A DNA stretch of 64,000 bases, taken from positions 2,418,001 to 2,482,000 of the forward strand of contig NZ_CP009520.1 of assembly GCF_000969905.1 (NCBI RefSeq). The letters are read 5' to 3'. Positions 47,284-58,585 of the stretch are shown here, in pieces (position 1 is the stretch's first letter; the number at the start of each line of letters is the position of its first letter). The position numbers and the translations under genes were made by a program. The notes below the pieces were generated by a model. It was given only the letters and a program-made list of their open reading frames with translations, made no database searches and was not told the DNA's origin. The DNA is from Methanosarcina vacuolata Z-761 (GTDB lineage Archaea; Halobacteriota; Methanosarcinia; Methanosarcinales; Methanosarcinaceae).

Positions 47284-47576
47284 TAATGGTGCCCTAATTT
47301 TGGTTTTTTGAAATTTTGCCAAAATTAACGAAAAAGCGTTAAAAGCAAAAAATTGCATAAGGTAACTTAGTTAATCAAAAAATTACATCTAATGCCTGTA
47401 AAATAGCATTGCAAAATGTAGATGGATATAGAGGTCAGTGATAAAAGCCTAATTAAAGATACCTATTGATAAAATATTAGCATTTTATGCGAGTTTCTTT
47501 TAGAACTTGAGTAAAAAACACAAATAGTAGTTACATGTTGAAAATTTAAATAAGGCATTTTTTTATTACACAACTA

Positions 47577-49082
47577 CAGTAGTTCCGAATAACCCAAGTT
47601 CCGAATGCTGAATTTAGAACATTAGTAACTAATTAGAATTAGCCGAAAAAAAGTTTTATTAGATCATGGAATTTATTTTTAATGCCAACAAAAAACGATT
47701 CCATGACCACAGATACAGCCAGCTTGCTGGCTGTATCATCTGAATTGATTAGCAAATATAATATAATAACTTTGCCAGAATCTGCAAATTATGAATGTCA
47801 GGACACTTTAAACATATTGCTGCATGCCGCAACATCCTCTACAGACTCTCTTGAATCTGCAAGTAATGATTTGCAAAGAAAAAATCCTGACTTAAGAATA
47901 CCTTCAGCAGATACTATTTTCAATTACATCAAAGAAAATAAAATTGAAGATATTCTTTCCTCTTTTAGAAAAATGAATCTTGAGCTTTTCAAGATGATGA
48001 AACTTGAAAACAATATTCATGATATAGCTATTGATTTTCATGACATTTCGTATTATGGAGACAAAAATACTCCTGGTATTAGAGGAATAAAACTAAAGAA
48101 TGGTAGTTCATGGGGTAAATCGTTCTGTACTCTTGATATAATTGGAACTTCTCACTTAACACTTGACGTAATAGACATCAATAGTTTGAACAAGAATTAT
48201 TCTCTTTTAATCGAATCTTTATTCAAAAGACTTAAAAACGATAGGTGTTAAAAACAGGAACAACATACCTTGATAAAGAATTTTTTAACACAGATGTAAT
48301 TTCAAAGTTGGATGAACTTAAAGTCAATTTTGGTTATAGCAGCTAAATCGACTCAGGTTATCAATAGAGAACTTAAAAATCATCAAAAAGAGTATGGAAA
48401 TACTTCGACTATTTTTGAATATCGATTCCAGAAAGGAGGACCTTCTTTCAATGTTGTGGCAATATATAATAATAAAAAGAAAAAGTATCTTCTGTTTGCT
48501 ACAAACAAAAAAGCAGAATCAATTGAGAAATTTGAAAAGATGATTCCTGAAGAATATAGAAAACGATGGAATATAGAAACTGGGTATAGAGTGAAAAACG
48601 AGTTCAAGATACGATCATGTACAAAATCTCCAGTAGCAAGAGTATTGTTCTTTATTATTCAATGCATCATGTACAATGTGCTAAATATGCTAAAGTCAGT
48701 TCTAGAAATTACAGCTTATGAGCTAAAATCATTAATAAATGAAGACATAAAAAAAGTTGTAAGATATGGACTAAGGTCGCTGAATTTTATTCCTGTTAGT
48801 GTGTTACTGGATTGTTTGAGATGGGTCAATGAAGAAAGAAATCGAGTGCTACGCACTCGATTAACTATAATATAACTCATCTCAAATTAAAATTTAAGAA
48901 CCTAATAGCGTATGCTATAAAATTACTCAATGTGATCTGATTTTTTGAAAAATGTAAGTGAAAGTTATAGCTTAAGAATTTTAATATCTGATCAATAATA
49001 TAGTCTACTTTGAAAATTAATGGATAAAATGTAAGTTCAATTTGTTTTTACCATTCGGAAGTCAGTCTGATCGGAACTACTG
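47577..49082 (+). mobile_element. ISH3-type insertion sequence with 5-bp target duplication
   Basis: The element is 1506 bp. Terminal inverted repeats are cagtagttccga at the left (47577-47588) and its exact complement at the right (49071-49082), with a second shared inner block ttccgaatg. Direct repeats aacta flank it at 47572-47576 and 49083-49087. It carries one disrupted ISH3-family transposase. Confidence 0.85.
47682..48875 (+). pseudogene. ISH3-family transposase, frameshifted
   Basis: The N-terminal frame (47682-48251) has the first catalytic region DIAIDFHDISYYGDK. A middle piece in a third frame (about 48246-48340) has the second region TYLDKEFFNTDVISKLDEL. The C-terminal frame (48312-48875) has YRKRWNIETGYRVKNEFKIR, the third region with the catalytic Glu. 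At least two frameshifts therefore interrupt the gene. The pieces together would make a DDE transposase of near-normal length. Confidence 0.82.
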
Positions 49083-49248
49083 AACTAAAAGGTACTATAA
49101 TTAAAATTATTGGCAGAAAAATTCATTAAATTGAATTCAAACTGCTTTGAACAAATTTTTTGGTAAAATATATATTATTATCTAATATTATTGAAAACGA
49201 AGATATTTTATAAAAAACAGTGAACCTCAAATAAATAATTATTTAAAG

Positions 49249-49264
49249 CCCGCCCGCAGGCGGG
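49249..49264 (-). terminator. GC-rich hairpin after rps6e
   Basis: A six-base-pair stem (ccgccc type, 49249-49254 with 49259-49264) and four-base loop lie 20 bp beyond the rps6e stop, followed on the minus strand by ctttaaataatta. It is probably the 3' end of the translation operon transcript. Confidence 0.6.
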
Positions 49265-49283
49265 AACTTGAAATTGATTGAAA

Positions 49284-49691
49284 TTACTCTGCCGGAGCTT
49301 CTGCTGCGGCTTCGAGACCGAGAAGAGCTTTTATGGATTTGCTTCCGTACTCAACGACTTTTGCATTTATCTGGACAATGTCATGAGCAATTTCCTTGCC
49401 GCGGACCATCTTTCGCCTGCGCTGCCCTGGATGTTTAGGGGTATACCCCACACCTACTGCCATCAGAATTCTCTGTCTTCTGGGGCCTGGAAGGTCGGGT
49501 TTCATAACAAAACCGCTGCCATCACAGCCGCCTGTGATCTTGACTTTGTAGCCGGACATACCGAAAATTGAACCATCAACAACGTTGCCTATTGACTTTC
49601 CGATTAATGCATTTGCTTCAGCGTCTTTTACATCGACCTGGTAAGCACGCCCTTCCTTTGGGTCAGAAACTACAACTTTGAAATTAGCCAT
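49284..49691 (-). CDS. rps6e: ribosomal protein S6e
   Basis: The 135-aa protein starts [20 protein letters not shown] and contains [20 protein letters not shown] and [20 protein letters not shown], the S6e fold of the small subunit. I chose the ATG at 49691, which has GGAGG 7 nt upstream. An upstream in-frame ATG at 49748 would add 19 unrelated residues. It is the last gene of the L7Ae-S28e-L24e-NDK-aIF5B-S6e operon. Confidence 0.96.
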   Translation of the reverse strand: MANFKVVVSDPKEGRAYQVDVKDAEANALIGKSIGNVVDGSIFGMSGYKVKITGGCDGSGFVMKPDLPGPRRQRILMAVGVGYTPKHPGQRRRKMVRGKEIAHDIVQINAKVVEYGSKSIKALLGLEAAAEAPAE

Positions 49692-49840
49692 GTGAAATCC
49701 TCCAATATCAAATTTACTTTTAATAATTCCTTTGCCTTGCCTCTTCATCCGAGACTTAACCCGGATTTTCCTGAATTTTTACCTGAGCTTTCCGTGCATT
49801 CAGAACATAATTTCTGAATATAATTGCGCACTTGTAAGCA

Positions 49841-51616
49841 TTATTTTGCCCAGAACGGATTATCTTTTCTTTTCAGGGAAAGAAAAATATCAAGAGTTTC
49901 CTTTTCATCGGTTGAAAGAGAATCGTAGATCTCGTGCTCAAGAACTTTGGCATGCCTTTCAGGCACATTGATATAGAGCACGTCTTCCTCTTTGATCTGC
50001 CTGCCTACGGTTGCACCGTCAATTGCCATTGCAACCTCTTTGCCTACCCCTGCAGACGGGATATTCTCTCCTTCGATCTGCAGGCCTTTGATCTTGCCTA
50101 CAACGTTTCCGTTCTCAAGCATCACATCGGCATTTGTCCGCACGACTCCACCAAGCACTCTTACGCCAACAACTGCTGGTTTACTCTGACGGAATATGCA
50201 ACCTGGAAGGATTTTGAATTTTCCCGGACGGATTATTGTTTCAAAAATCTTCTTTTCAGCCTGTTCCTGCTGCTCTTTTACATATTTTTGGTAATCTTCA
50301 ACCAGACGATAAATCACGTCACTCGTGAATACCTTCACAGTGCTTTCCTGCAGGAAATCTCTGGCGTCAGGGTGAACTTTGACATTGAAACCTATAACCA
50401 CGGAATAGAGAGGATCTTCAACCGTCGAAGCCTCAATTGCATCCCGGTGTGAAATATCTCCTACTTCGGCTTTCCTGATAGGCACATCATCTTTCTGGAA
50501 CTCATGGACAAGGGCTTCAAGGGAGCCAAGTGTATCGGCTTTGATCATAATCCCGACTGAACCAGTATCAATCCTGACCTCATCGATCTCGGATTTTACC
50601 TGGGCTGCAATCTCGTCAAGAGTCTCTTCGGTAGCAACCCTTATTGGAGAGCCTGCAAGTGCACCTTCAAGGCCGGGAGCCGAAATCTTTACTCCAGCCG
50701 CAGCAGTAACCTTATTCACCTGCTTGAACTTGCTCTCATAACGCATCTCAGAAAGTTCCCTTGGCTTTAAGAGAGCCCGGACCTTTGTCTGAATTGGTTT
50801 TCCCAGGCTTCCAATAACAACCGTATCGCCCTTTTTCAGAGTGCCGTCATAGAGAATAACATCAAGCGTTGCACCAAGTCCTTTTTCTTCCTTGACCTCA
50901 AGCACAGTGCCAACTCCAGGACCTTTTGCACTGTAATGCAGGTTTGCTTCAAGGAATTTCTGGGCCAGACCAAGAAGCACCATCAGGACATCAGGAATTC
51001 CTTCGCCTGTCATAGCACTTACAGGAACTACACCCAGGGTTTTCTGGAAATTTGTAACCCTGTCATACCGTTCTGCTGCAAAGCCCTGGTTGTATAATTC
51101 ACCAATTACCTCGTAGAGCTTTGTTTCAAGCCGGGCCTGGACGTCTTCGGACTGTTTTTTGAAAGTGGCCGCAAAAGGCAGATCTTTTTGTGAGACCCAG
51201 CCGCCAATCCTGTCAATCTTATTCGCAACAACAACAAAAGGAGTTTTGAACCGCTTTAAGATCTGCAGGCTTTCGTAGGTCTGGGGTTTGAAGCCTTCGT
51301 TTATGTCCACTACAACGATTGCAAGATCTGCAAGAGCGCCTCCCCTGCTCCTAAGAGTTGTGAAGGCATGATGTCCAGGTGTATCGATAAAGAGCAGTCC
51401 TGGCACTATGAACCTATCCCGAAGCCTTGGGTCCCCAAGCTTGTTGATAATTACATCTATTGGGACTTCAGTTGCCCCGATATGCTGGGTGATGGCACCG
51501 GCTTCTCCACTGACAATTGCAGTACCCCTGATCTTGTCCAGGAGAGTCGTTTTCCCGTGGTCGACGTGCCCCATCACGCAGACTATAGGAGTCCTCAAAT
51601 TTTTCTTGTCGGCCAT
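49841..51616 (-). CDS. infB: translation initiation factor aIF5B
   Basis: The 591-aa GTPase has G1 GHVDHGKTT (about residues 15-23), G3 DTPGHHAF and G4 NKID, followed by the IF2/eIF5B domain II, a helical linker and domain IV (VGVRVLGGVVRTNADVMLEN). It promotes subunit joining and initiator-tRNA positioning. I start at MADKKNLRTPIV, where GAGG lies 8 nt upstream; an ATG six codons earlier is less likely. No intein is present. It lies between ndk and rps6e with about 150-bp gaps on each side. Confidence 0.96.
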   Translation of the reverse strand: MADKKNLRTPIVCVMGHVDHGKTTLLDKIRGTAIVSGEAGAITQHIGATEVPIDVIINKLGDPRLRDRFIVPGLLFIDTPGHHAFTTLRSRGGALADLAIVVVDINEGFKPQTYESLQILKRFKTPFVVVANKIDRIGGWVSQKDLPFAATFKKQSEDVQARLETKLYEVIGELYNQGFAAERYDRVTNFQKTLGVVPVSAMTGEGIPDVLMVLLGLAQKFLEANLHYSAKGPGVGTVLEVKEEKGLGATLDVILYDGTLKKGDTVVIGSLGKPIQTKVRALLKPRELSEMRYESKFKQVNKVTAAAGVKISAPGLEGALAGSPIRVATEETLDEIAAQVKSEIDEVRIDTGSVGIMIKADTLGSLEALVHEFQKDDVPIRKAEVGDISHRDAIEASTVEDPLYSVVIGFNVKVHPDARDFLQESTVKVFTSDVIYRLVEDYQKYVKEQQEQAEKKIFETIIRPGKFKILPGCIFRQSKPAVVGVRVLGGVVRTNADVMLENGNVVGKIKGLQIEGENIPSAGVGKEVAMAIDGATVGRQIKEEDVLYINVPERHAKVLEHEIYDSLSTDEKETLDIFLSLKRKDNPFWAK

Positions 51617-51770
51617 ATGCAAAACCTCTCTCATTCCCGCGTCTTATTTGCTGCAGGTCCAGAAGGGTCCGGGTTTACCCTGACGGACCCATATTGCAGG
51701 TCGGATGAACAAAGGCCTTGAATCGTGCCCTGAAGTTTCAGGAACGAGAAAAGGCTTTGATGCACCTGCT

Positions 51771-52220
51771 TTATTCGTACAAACAGACCTCGTCGATCCT
51801 GGAATAGTTCCCGATTTCGGAGTCCTTAAAGTGAATTGCAATTTCCCTTGCAGCAGCTTCTGGGGAATCGGAAGCATGAACTACATTTCTGCCTACATCC
51901 AGAGCAAAATCCCCACGGATTGTACCGGGAGCCGCATCTACAGGATTTGTAGCCCCGTTTATAGCCCTCATGACCCGAATTGAATCTTTTCCTTCAACTA
52001 CCATTGAAACTGAAGGTCCCGACGTTATGAATCCGACAAGGCCGGGGAAGAAAGGCTTGGCTGCATGTTCACTGTAATGCTCTTTTGCAGTAGCTTCACT
52101 GATAACGTTCATCCTGAGGGCAACGATCTTCAGACCTCGCTTCTCGATTCTGGAAATTATCTCTCCTACCAGCCCGCGCTGGACTCCGTCAGGCTTTACC
52201 ATAACGTATGTCTGTTCCAT
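51771..52220 (-). CDS. ndk: nucleoside diphosphate kinase
   Basis: The 149-aa protein starts [20 protein letters not shown] and has the active-site His in [13 protein letters not shown]. It also has [20 protein letters not shown], the standard NDK motifs at normal length. It equilibrates nucleoside triphosphates through a phospho-His intermediate. Placement within ribosomal genes is typical of euryarchaea. Confidence 0.97.
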   Translation of the reverse strand: MEQTYVMVKPDGVQRGLVGEIISRIEKRGLKIVALRMNVISEATAKEHYSEHAAKPFFPGLVGFITSGPSVSMVVEGKDSIRVMRAINGATNPVDAAPGTIRGDFALDVGRNVVHASDSPEAAAREIAIHFKDSEIGNYSRIDEVCLYE

Positions 52221-52260
52221 ATGAACACCTTAATTATCCGAACAAATAAACTGACAATTC

Positions 52261-52701
<441 letters not shown>

Positions 52702-52710
52702 TTATCAGGA

Positions 52711-53118
<408 letters not shown>

Positions 53119-53381
53119 TCATAGGTTTTTAACACACATCTGTCAACATTGAAATCAAATCTTAAATCGAAACCGTATAGACTTCAATGCGGAGAGTAAA
53201 TGAGTTGAAATATAGATACTGCTAGCTAAATGCTGCAGATCGAACCTTACAAGTACATGATCACCTATAAACTTTCTGCTTGAAAACATGAGTCATAGAC
53301 CAAAAGCAGAAGTAGATCGATAAGAAATTCATATATATAAGGCTATTTTCAATTCCAGGATAAAAAATGAACTAATACGTC

Positions 53382-54029
53382 ATGGTTATAAGGAATGTAA
53401 GAAATTTTGATCTCATGGACACAATTTACTATGAAGCTCATAAAAATCTCTATATTAATCTTACAAACCGCTGCAGTGCAGACTGCGTCTTTTGTATCCG
53501 TAATTTTGCAGACGGGGTTTACGGATATGACCTGAGGCTTTCAAGAGAACCGACAACAGAGGAAGTTATAGGAGCCCTTGAAGGACTGGACCTTTCAAAA
53601 TACAGAGAAATCGTATTCACAGGCCTTGGAGAGCCAACAATCAGGTTTGATGTAGTGCTGGCAGTAACCCGCTGGCTGAAAAGCCGGAATATTCGAGTAA
53701 GGCTAGATACTAATGGACAGGCAGCCCTTATAAATCCGGGAAGATATGTGGTCTCAGAACTGAAAACCGCAGGTCTAGACTCTGTTTCCGTAAGTTTGAA
53801 TGCCGAGTCCGAAGATAAGTATAACAAACTCTGCAGACCGATTCATAAAAATGCTTATTCTGCAGTACTTGATTTTGTTAAGGAAGCAAAGAAGGCAGGA
53901 ATCAGTACAAGGGTTACAGTAGTTAATGTGCCCGAAGTTGACCTGGAAAAATGTAGAAAGCTTGCAGAGGAGCTGGATACAAGCTTCCACATAAGGACTT
54001 TATCCGAAGCTGCAAGCAAAGAAATCTGA
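53382..54029 (+). CDS. radical SAM protein, TatD-linked type
   Basis: The 215-aa protein has LYINLTNRCSADCVFCIRNF. This is the radical SAM CxxxCxxC motif followed by the IRN segment seen in the TatD-linked radical SAM family. The motifs VFTGLGEPTIRFD and RLDTNGQA follow. It lacks an extra iron-sulfur domain. The substrate is unknown; the family often neighbours a TatD nuclease, which is absent here. It is divergent from the ribosomal operon, and a long tandem repeat follows its 3' end. Confidence 0.85.
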   Translation: MVIRNVRNFDLMDTIYYEAHKNLYINLTNRCSADCVFCIRNFADGVYGYDLRLSREPTTEEVIGALEGLDLSKYREIVFTGLGEPTIRFDVVLAVTRWLKSRNIRVRLDTNGQAALINPGRYVVSELKTAGLDSVSVSLNAESEDKYNKLCRPIHKNAYSAVLDFVKEAKKAGISTRVTVVNVPEVDLEKCRKLAEELDTSFHIRTLSEAASKEI

Positions 54030-54072
54030 AAACTGTTAAAAGTTAAAATACTTAAGAAATAACGACTTAAGA

Positions 54073-54282
54073 AGTATAACTTGAAAAGTATAACTTGAAA
54101 AGTATAACTTAAAAAGTATAACTTAAAAAGTATAACTTAAAAAGTCTGACTTAAAAAGTATAACTTGAAAAGTTTAACTTAAAAAGTATAACTTGAAAAG
54201 TATAACTTGAAAAGTTTAACTTAAAAAGTATAACTTGAAAAGTTTAACTTAAAAAGTCTAACTTAAAAAGTCTAACTTAAGA
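54073..54282. repeat. 14-bp tandem repeat, 15 copies
   Basis: Fifteen consecutive units of agtNtRacttRaRa (agtataacttgaaa and variants agtttaacttaaaa, agtctaacttaaaa) fill the 3' flank of the radical SAM gene. Variants alternate in a pattern that suggests repeated slippage or unequal exchange. Non-coding, with no spacers. Confidence 0.95.
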
Positions 54283-54695
54283 AGCCCAGATACTTAAGAT
54301 TCGAGAAAGATTGATCCGCTCTATAGTTGAAAGTTGATAGATTTGGGAAATTACATAACTGAATTATAAAATTGAAATTAAATAACTGAAATTCATTTAT
54401 GTTCGATTAATATACGAAATGTATAGTCACGAGGCTAAATAATGCAACTGCCCAATGAGGTACAATGAAGTTTTTTGTTGCAAAAATTACAGGCGTGACT
54501 ATAAGTGATGTATTATTTTGTAGTGATTTATGTACTTAGAACCACGAAATCTACATCCTTTGTAAATTTGAGTAGCCATTTTGAAGTTAACCTCTTCTTT
54601 AACCGAACACAAAGAAAGAAGAACCTGAAACTATGAAGAGAATCTTGACATCTGAATCTGAAAGTTCCGTGTAGATACAAATTTGAGGGTATAGC
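54283..54695. other. spacer, no gene seen
   Basis: About 410 bp of AT-rich sequence between the tandem repeat and the next gene, containing that gene's promoter region. Confidence 0.5.
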
Positions 54696-55532
54696 ATGGA
54701 TAGAACAACAGGTAAAGAGCAAATCTTCCGCCTATTGCCCAAGTATGATATGGAGCACGCATTGAGGACAGCCTGGGATAAAAAGGCGTCAATCTTCAGC
54801 AAAGGATTGGTAAGTTTAATCTCGCGCCCTAAACCAGAAGAAATTAAAATCACGGATCAAAATTACTTATATGAGCCTTTCTGGCATATCAAATGCAATG
54901 TGCACTACGAGTATGATCGCACACGCGATTATAACTTTTCGATCCTCGATCCCGAAGTTAAGAGTGTGACGATCGATGGTAAGGATTACTCAGTAGCGAC
55001 CACATCGCGACAGTTCACTATTATGGGGATTGAACACTGTATAACAGAAGGCAGTAAAGAAGTTATATTCGATGCTGTGAGCAGACAAGAAAAACAGGAT
55101 TGGGAGAAATATTTGCTCTTTGAGAAAGAGTCAGTGAGTGATGTACCCGAGCTTTCCACTGATGGAAGCACCTATGTGTCGCCAGAAATGCTTCCAAAAG
55201 CTGCGGTACAGCAAGTATTCTCCTCTTTACCTCAACCAATCAGGCCTGATACAACTCCTGAAGAAAAAAAGGATGTCAGCATAGTGAATCTTTATTTTCG
55301 GCCAGTCTACGTCTTCGAATATAAGTGGGAGAGAAATGGCAAAACAGCAGTTGCTGAATTCGATGGCTTAACTGGGGAGATGACCTTCGTTGGGGACATT
55401 ACATTGCGCCAGAAGATCGAGAAGGTAATGACCCGCGATCTTTTCTTTGATATAAGTACAGAAGCAGCTAACCTGGTTATCCCTGGTAGTGGTATTGCAG
55501 TTAGGGTTATTAAGGAAGTGGCAAAAAAATAA
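54696..55532 (+). CDS. hypothetical protein, 278 aa
   Basis: It has a GAGG ribosome site 9 nt before the ATG. The N-terminal part reads EQIFRLLPKYDMEHALRTAW. The middle is strand-rich with aromatic residues (YEPFWHIKCNVHYEYDRTRD). A second strand-rich block (NLYFRPVYVFEYKWERNGKT) ends in AEFDGLTGEMTFVGD, and the C-terminus is amphipathic helices. The FW-IKCNV.Y and YVFEYKW blocks look like a duplicated beta fold. I do not recognise the family. There are no membrane helices and no operon partners. Confidence 0.65.
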   Translation: MDRTTGKEQIFRLLPKYDMEHALRTAWDKKASIFSKGLVSLISRPKPEEIKITDQNYLYEPFWHIKCNVHYEYDRTRDYNFSILDPEVKSVTIDGKDYSVATTSRQFTIMGIEHCITEGSKEVIFDAVSRQEKQDWEKYLLFEKESVSDVPELSTDGSTYVSPEMLPKAAVQQVFSSLPQPIRPDTTPEEKKDVSIVNLYFRPVYVFEYKWERNGKTAVAEFDGLTGEMTFVGDITLRQKIEKVMTRDLFFDISTEAANLVIPGSGIAVRVIKEVAKK

Positions 55533-55637
55533 TGAATAAAGGTTGTCTCAAAACTTTTCCTGGTTGTACATTTGGGTCATAAAAATCACCAATATTGATC
55601 TTCCTTAAACGTAGTATTACATAATACATAAGAACTA

Positions 55638-55832
55638 GTATCTATTCAGCGTAGGAAAAACAATCTCAATAGGCATCTTCTTAAATATAAAATGGACAAA
55701 ATTCTATTGCCTAATTTTTCATAACTGTTGCTATTGATCGTGCTTTTCGGTTTTATACAGTTGGTAATTCTATGCTTATGAAACCTTAAAATCAATATCA
55801 TTCGGCCTATTTTTTGTACGCTGAATAGATAC
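55638..55832. repeat. MITE family B, copy 2, with 8-bp target duplication
   Basis: A 195-bp non-coding element with perfect 16-bp inverted ends (gtatctattcagcgta). It is flanked on both sides by the direct repeat aagaacta (55630-55637 and 55833-55840). Related to the older copy at 33845-34035. Confidence 0.9.
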
Positions 55833-56016
55833 AAGAACTATAGTTATAAAGAAAATCAATTACAGTGTTTCTTATGTTCAAAAAGAATGAGCCACTTCAG
55901 GAAAAACACTTTACGGCTCTTCTTTATTTTATAGAGGCAGTTTGAAATTTAACTTTCCTAATTTCAGATAAATCATTGTGATAATGAAATTATGGATAAA
56001 TTCCTGAACTGCAAAT

Positions 56017-56042
56017 TTGAAATTATATTTTTATCATTCCTA
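56017..56042. repeat. solo ISAzo13-like terminal repeat
   Basis: The sequence ttgaaattatatttttatca then ttccta is the inverted form of the left end of the neighbouring ISAzo13-type element. It resembles the right end of the MITE at 24805-24937 over about 40 bp. It lies 40 bp before the element. Confidence 0.7.
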
Positions 56043-56082
56043 AATATATTTTTACGACGCTCTCACTATAAAGGAGTCATTT

Positions 56083-57406
56083 AAGGAATGACAAAAATAT
56101 AAATTCAAATATATTCATTGCCTAAAGCTAATTCTGTTTTAACTGATACAACCAGAAAGGACTTTACTTAAATGCTACGCAAAAAATACCCTGAAGAAAC
56201 AGAAAAGCAAATGAAATCATTTTTTGATTCTTTGAATGAGAGAGACAGAAGGAGATACGCAGCCATAGAAACAATGAAGTTAGGTCATGGCGGACAAAAG
56301 TATATAAGTAGTGTAATGAGCTGTCATTTTCAAACTATCATGGCTGGAATTAATGAAATCACTAATGGTATAGAAACTCCAGATAACAGGATTCGAAAGC
56401 CTGGTGGAGGTAAAAAGAAAATCATCGACAATGTGGAAAATATAGATGAAGTTTTCTTTGAGATCTTAAAAGATCATACTGCTGGAAGTCCTATAGACGA
56501 AGAAATAAAATGGACAAACCTCTCCCTTAAAGATATTTCAAATGCTTTCAAATCGAGAGATATGAATATATCACCATATGTAGTAAAGCAGCTATTGAAG
56601 AAACATGGTTTTGTAGAAAGAAAAATGACTAAAGCTGTCACAATGAAAGACTGTAAAGACAGAAACAGGCAATTTGAGAGAATTAAAGAGCTGAAAGAAG
56701 AGTACTCTAACAGCGAAAATCCGATTATCAGTATAGATGTTAAAAAAAGAATTCATAGGTAATTTCTACCGAGACGGAAAATTTTATTGTACTGGACCGG
56801 TAAAAGTATATGATCATGACTTCAATACATTTTCAAATGGTGTCGTAATTCCACATGGCATATACGACGTGAAACTTAATGAAGGCTATATCACTTTAGG
56901 AACCAGTAAGGATACGAGTGAATTTTGTTGTGACTGTATTAAATACTGGTGGGAAAATTACGGCAAGGAAAATTACCCCAGTTCATATAGCATTTTGGCT
57001 TTTGCAGATGGTGGTGGAAGCAACTCAAGTAGACATTATATTTTCAAGGAAGATTTACAAAAGCTGGTAAATGAAATTGGAATTGAAATTCGAATGGCTC
57101 ATTACCCACCATACACTTCGAAATATAACCCAATTGAACATAGGTTATTCTGCCATGTAACGGCTGCCTGTAAAGGTGCCGTTTTCAGCAATATTGATGT
57201 GGTTAAAAGTCTGATTGATAAGACTTCGACATCAACAGGATTGAAAGTGTTTTCGACTATCAAGGATAAAGTTTATGCGACAGCAAGAAAAGTAAGTGAA
57301 AACTTCAAGAAAAATATGAAAATTGTATTTGATGATTATTTGGGAAAATGGAATTATAGAGTAATTCCAGAAGTGAAAACTTGAAGTTATATTTCAAACG
57401 TTCCTA
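56083..57406 (+). mobile_element. ISAzo13-type insertion sequence
   Basis: About 1324 bp. Imperfect terminal inverted repeats of about 26 bp: aaggaatgacaaaaatataa-attcaa at the left and, inverted, taggaacgtttgaaatataa-cttcaa at the right. It carries a two-frame transposase. No clear target duplication was found; an imperfect aaggagtcat / aaggagttat pair lies near the two ends. Confidence 0.8.
56172..57384 (+). CDS. ISAzo13-family transposase split by a +1 frameshift
   Basis: The first frame (56172-56762, 196 aa) has an N-terminal helix-turn-helix region, RIRKPGGGKKKI, and ends in IISIDVKKRIHR. The second (from 56737 to 57384) continues KKEFIGNFYRDGKFYCTGPV, then LAFADGGGSNSSRHYIFKED and YPPYTSKYNPIEHRLFCHVT, the DDE blocks of ISAzo13 transposases. 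The switch needs +1 (or -2) within an A7 run right after SIDVK, beside the first catalytic Asp. It may be programmed frameshifting or a single-base indel; both halves are otherwise well preserved. Confidence 0.78.
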
Positions 57407-58012
57407 AGGAGTTATCTGAGCAAGAATTTTTTACTGTTATGAAAATATTACCGCAATAATATATTAGAATATCAATATATTATTAAGAGAAAAAACATAT
57501 TAAAATGTAATGTTTAATATTTTTAAACAGACAATAGTAAATAATTAATTAAGAACAGATTAACTGTTCGTGATGCATCCATCCAATCGGCTGGAGATCT
57601 AACCCTTCCAAAATTAAGTCCTGTTTTTTTCCTGCCCATTTGCCAGAATACTGATATATTTAAATCTAAGAAACCATGTACCATTATTATTCATACCAGT
57701 CTTCTCTTTTTTCATCCAATATTATTAAAATAAAACATATAAATATATAAATCAGCCGGTAAAGCCTCACTAAAATTGAAAGCCGGATGAAAAAACATCC
57801 AGTATCCGGAATAATTTCAGATTTAACGTTTGAGGATTTGGAATGAAATCGAATAAGATATGTGTGAAGTTGCTAGTACAGAAACAATTATTCCTACAAA
57901 TATATATATGATTGTAAAATAATAGCTCCGGGATATATTAATCAAAACAGAGAAATATTCTTGACATAGCATCAATATAACACAAAAAAATAAACAAGTA
58001 AACATAAATCTA
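57407..58012. other. intergenic spacer, no gene seen
   Basis: About 605 bp of AT-rich sequence between the ISAzo13-type element and the secreted protein gene. No repeat or RNA is recognised. Confidence 0.5.
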
Positions 58013-58027
58013 ATGGGAGTGGGAGTA

Positions 58028-58585
58028 ATGAGACAAATTACGGCATTAATCATGGCACTGGCATTATGTATTATTGCGATGCCTGCTATAGGGGGAGCAG
58101 CGTCCCTGGGAGATGATGACGACATCTGGATTGCTATCTCTCCTACGGAGAGCCATCCGGCTCTTGTTGACAGACCGGCAGCTGTATTACCGTCAATAGG
58201 TTCATACCGTATTAGGGTGGCAGTGTACAGCAATCCTTACCAGGAAGTTACATATGACGGCACTAATCCTTTCGATGTTACTTTACTAGATGAAGATACG
58301 GTGAGGCTTCAAATCCCAGGCGGTACAAGTGTAAAGCCTTATACAGTGCATAAGGAGAGCACCGAGAAATATACATACATATTCATGGTACGTGATTTCA
58401 AGGGAGCACTTAATTCAGACGTCACTAAACTGATCTTCACTGCAACAGAAATAGATGGAGTTACTACCCATCAGGGAAGTGGCGCAGTGAAAATAACTGA
58501 TGCAGCAAAGGGCAACGGTGGCAATGGCGGCAACGGTGGTAATGGCGGTAACGGTGGTAATGGCGGCAACGGTGGTAGAAAATAA
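58028..58585 (+). CDS. secreted protein with C-terminal Gly-Gly-Asn repeats
   Basis: The 185-aa product starts MRQITALIMALALCIIAMPA, a clear signal peptide cleaved near Gly-Gly-Ala. A beta-rich domain follows (about residues 30-155; RIRVAVYSNPYQEVTYDGTN), then a tail of eight GGN units. The ATG at 58028 has GGGAG 9 nt upstream; one five codons earlier is less likely. The tail probably acts as a flexible or cell-wall-spanning linker. No family is recognised, and there is no membrane anchor. Confidence 0.75.
   Translation: MRQITALIMALALCIIAMPAIGGAASLGDDDDIWIAISPTESHPALVDRPAAVLPSIGSYRIRVAVYSNPYQEVTYDGTNPFDVTLLDEDTVRLQIPGGTSVKPYTVHKESTEKYTYIFMVRDFKGALNSDVTKLIFTATEIDGVTTHQGSGAVKITDAAKGNGGNGGNGGNGGNGGNGGNGGRK

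Noticed and set aside
54073-54282. CRISPR array
   Set aside because: The units are directly adjacent with no unique spacers, as also at 25035-25122.
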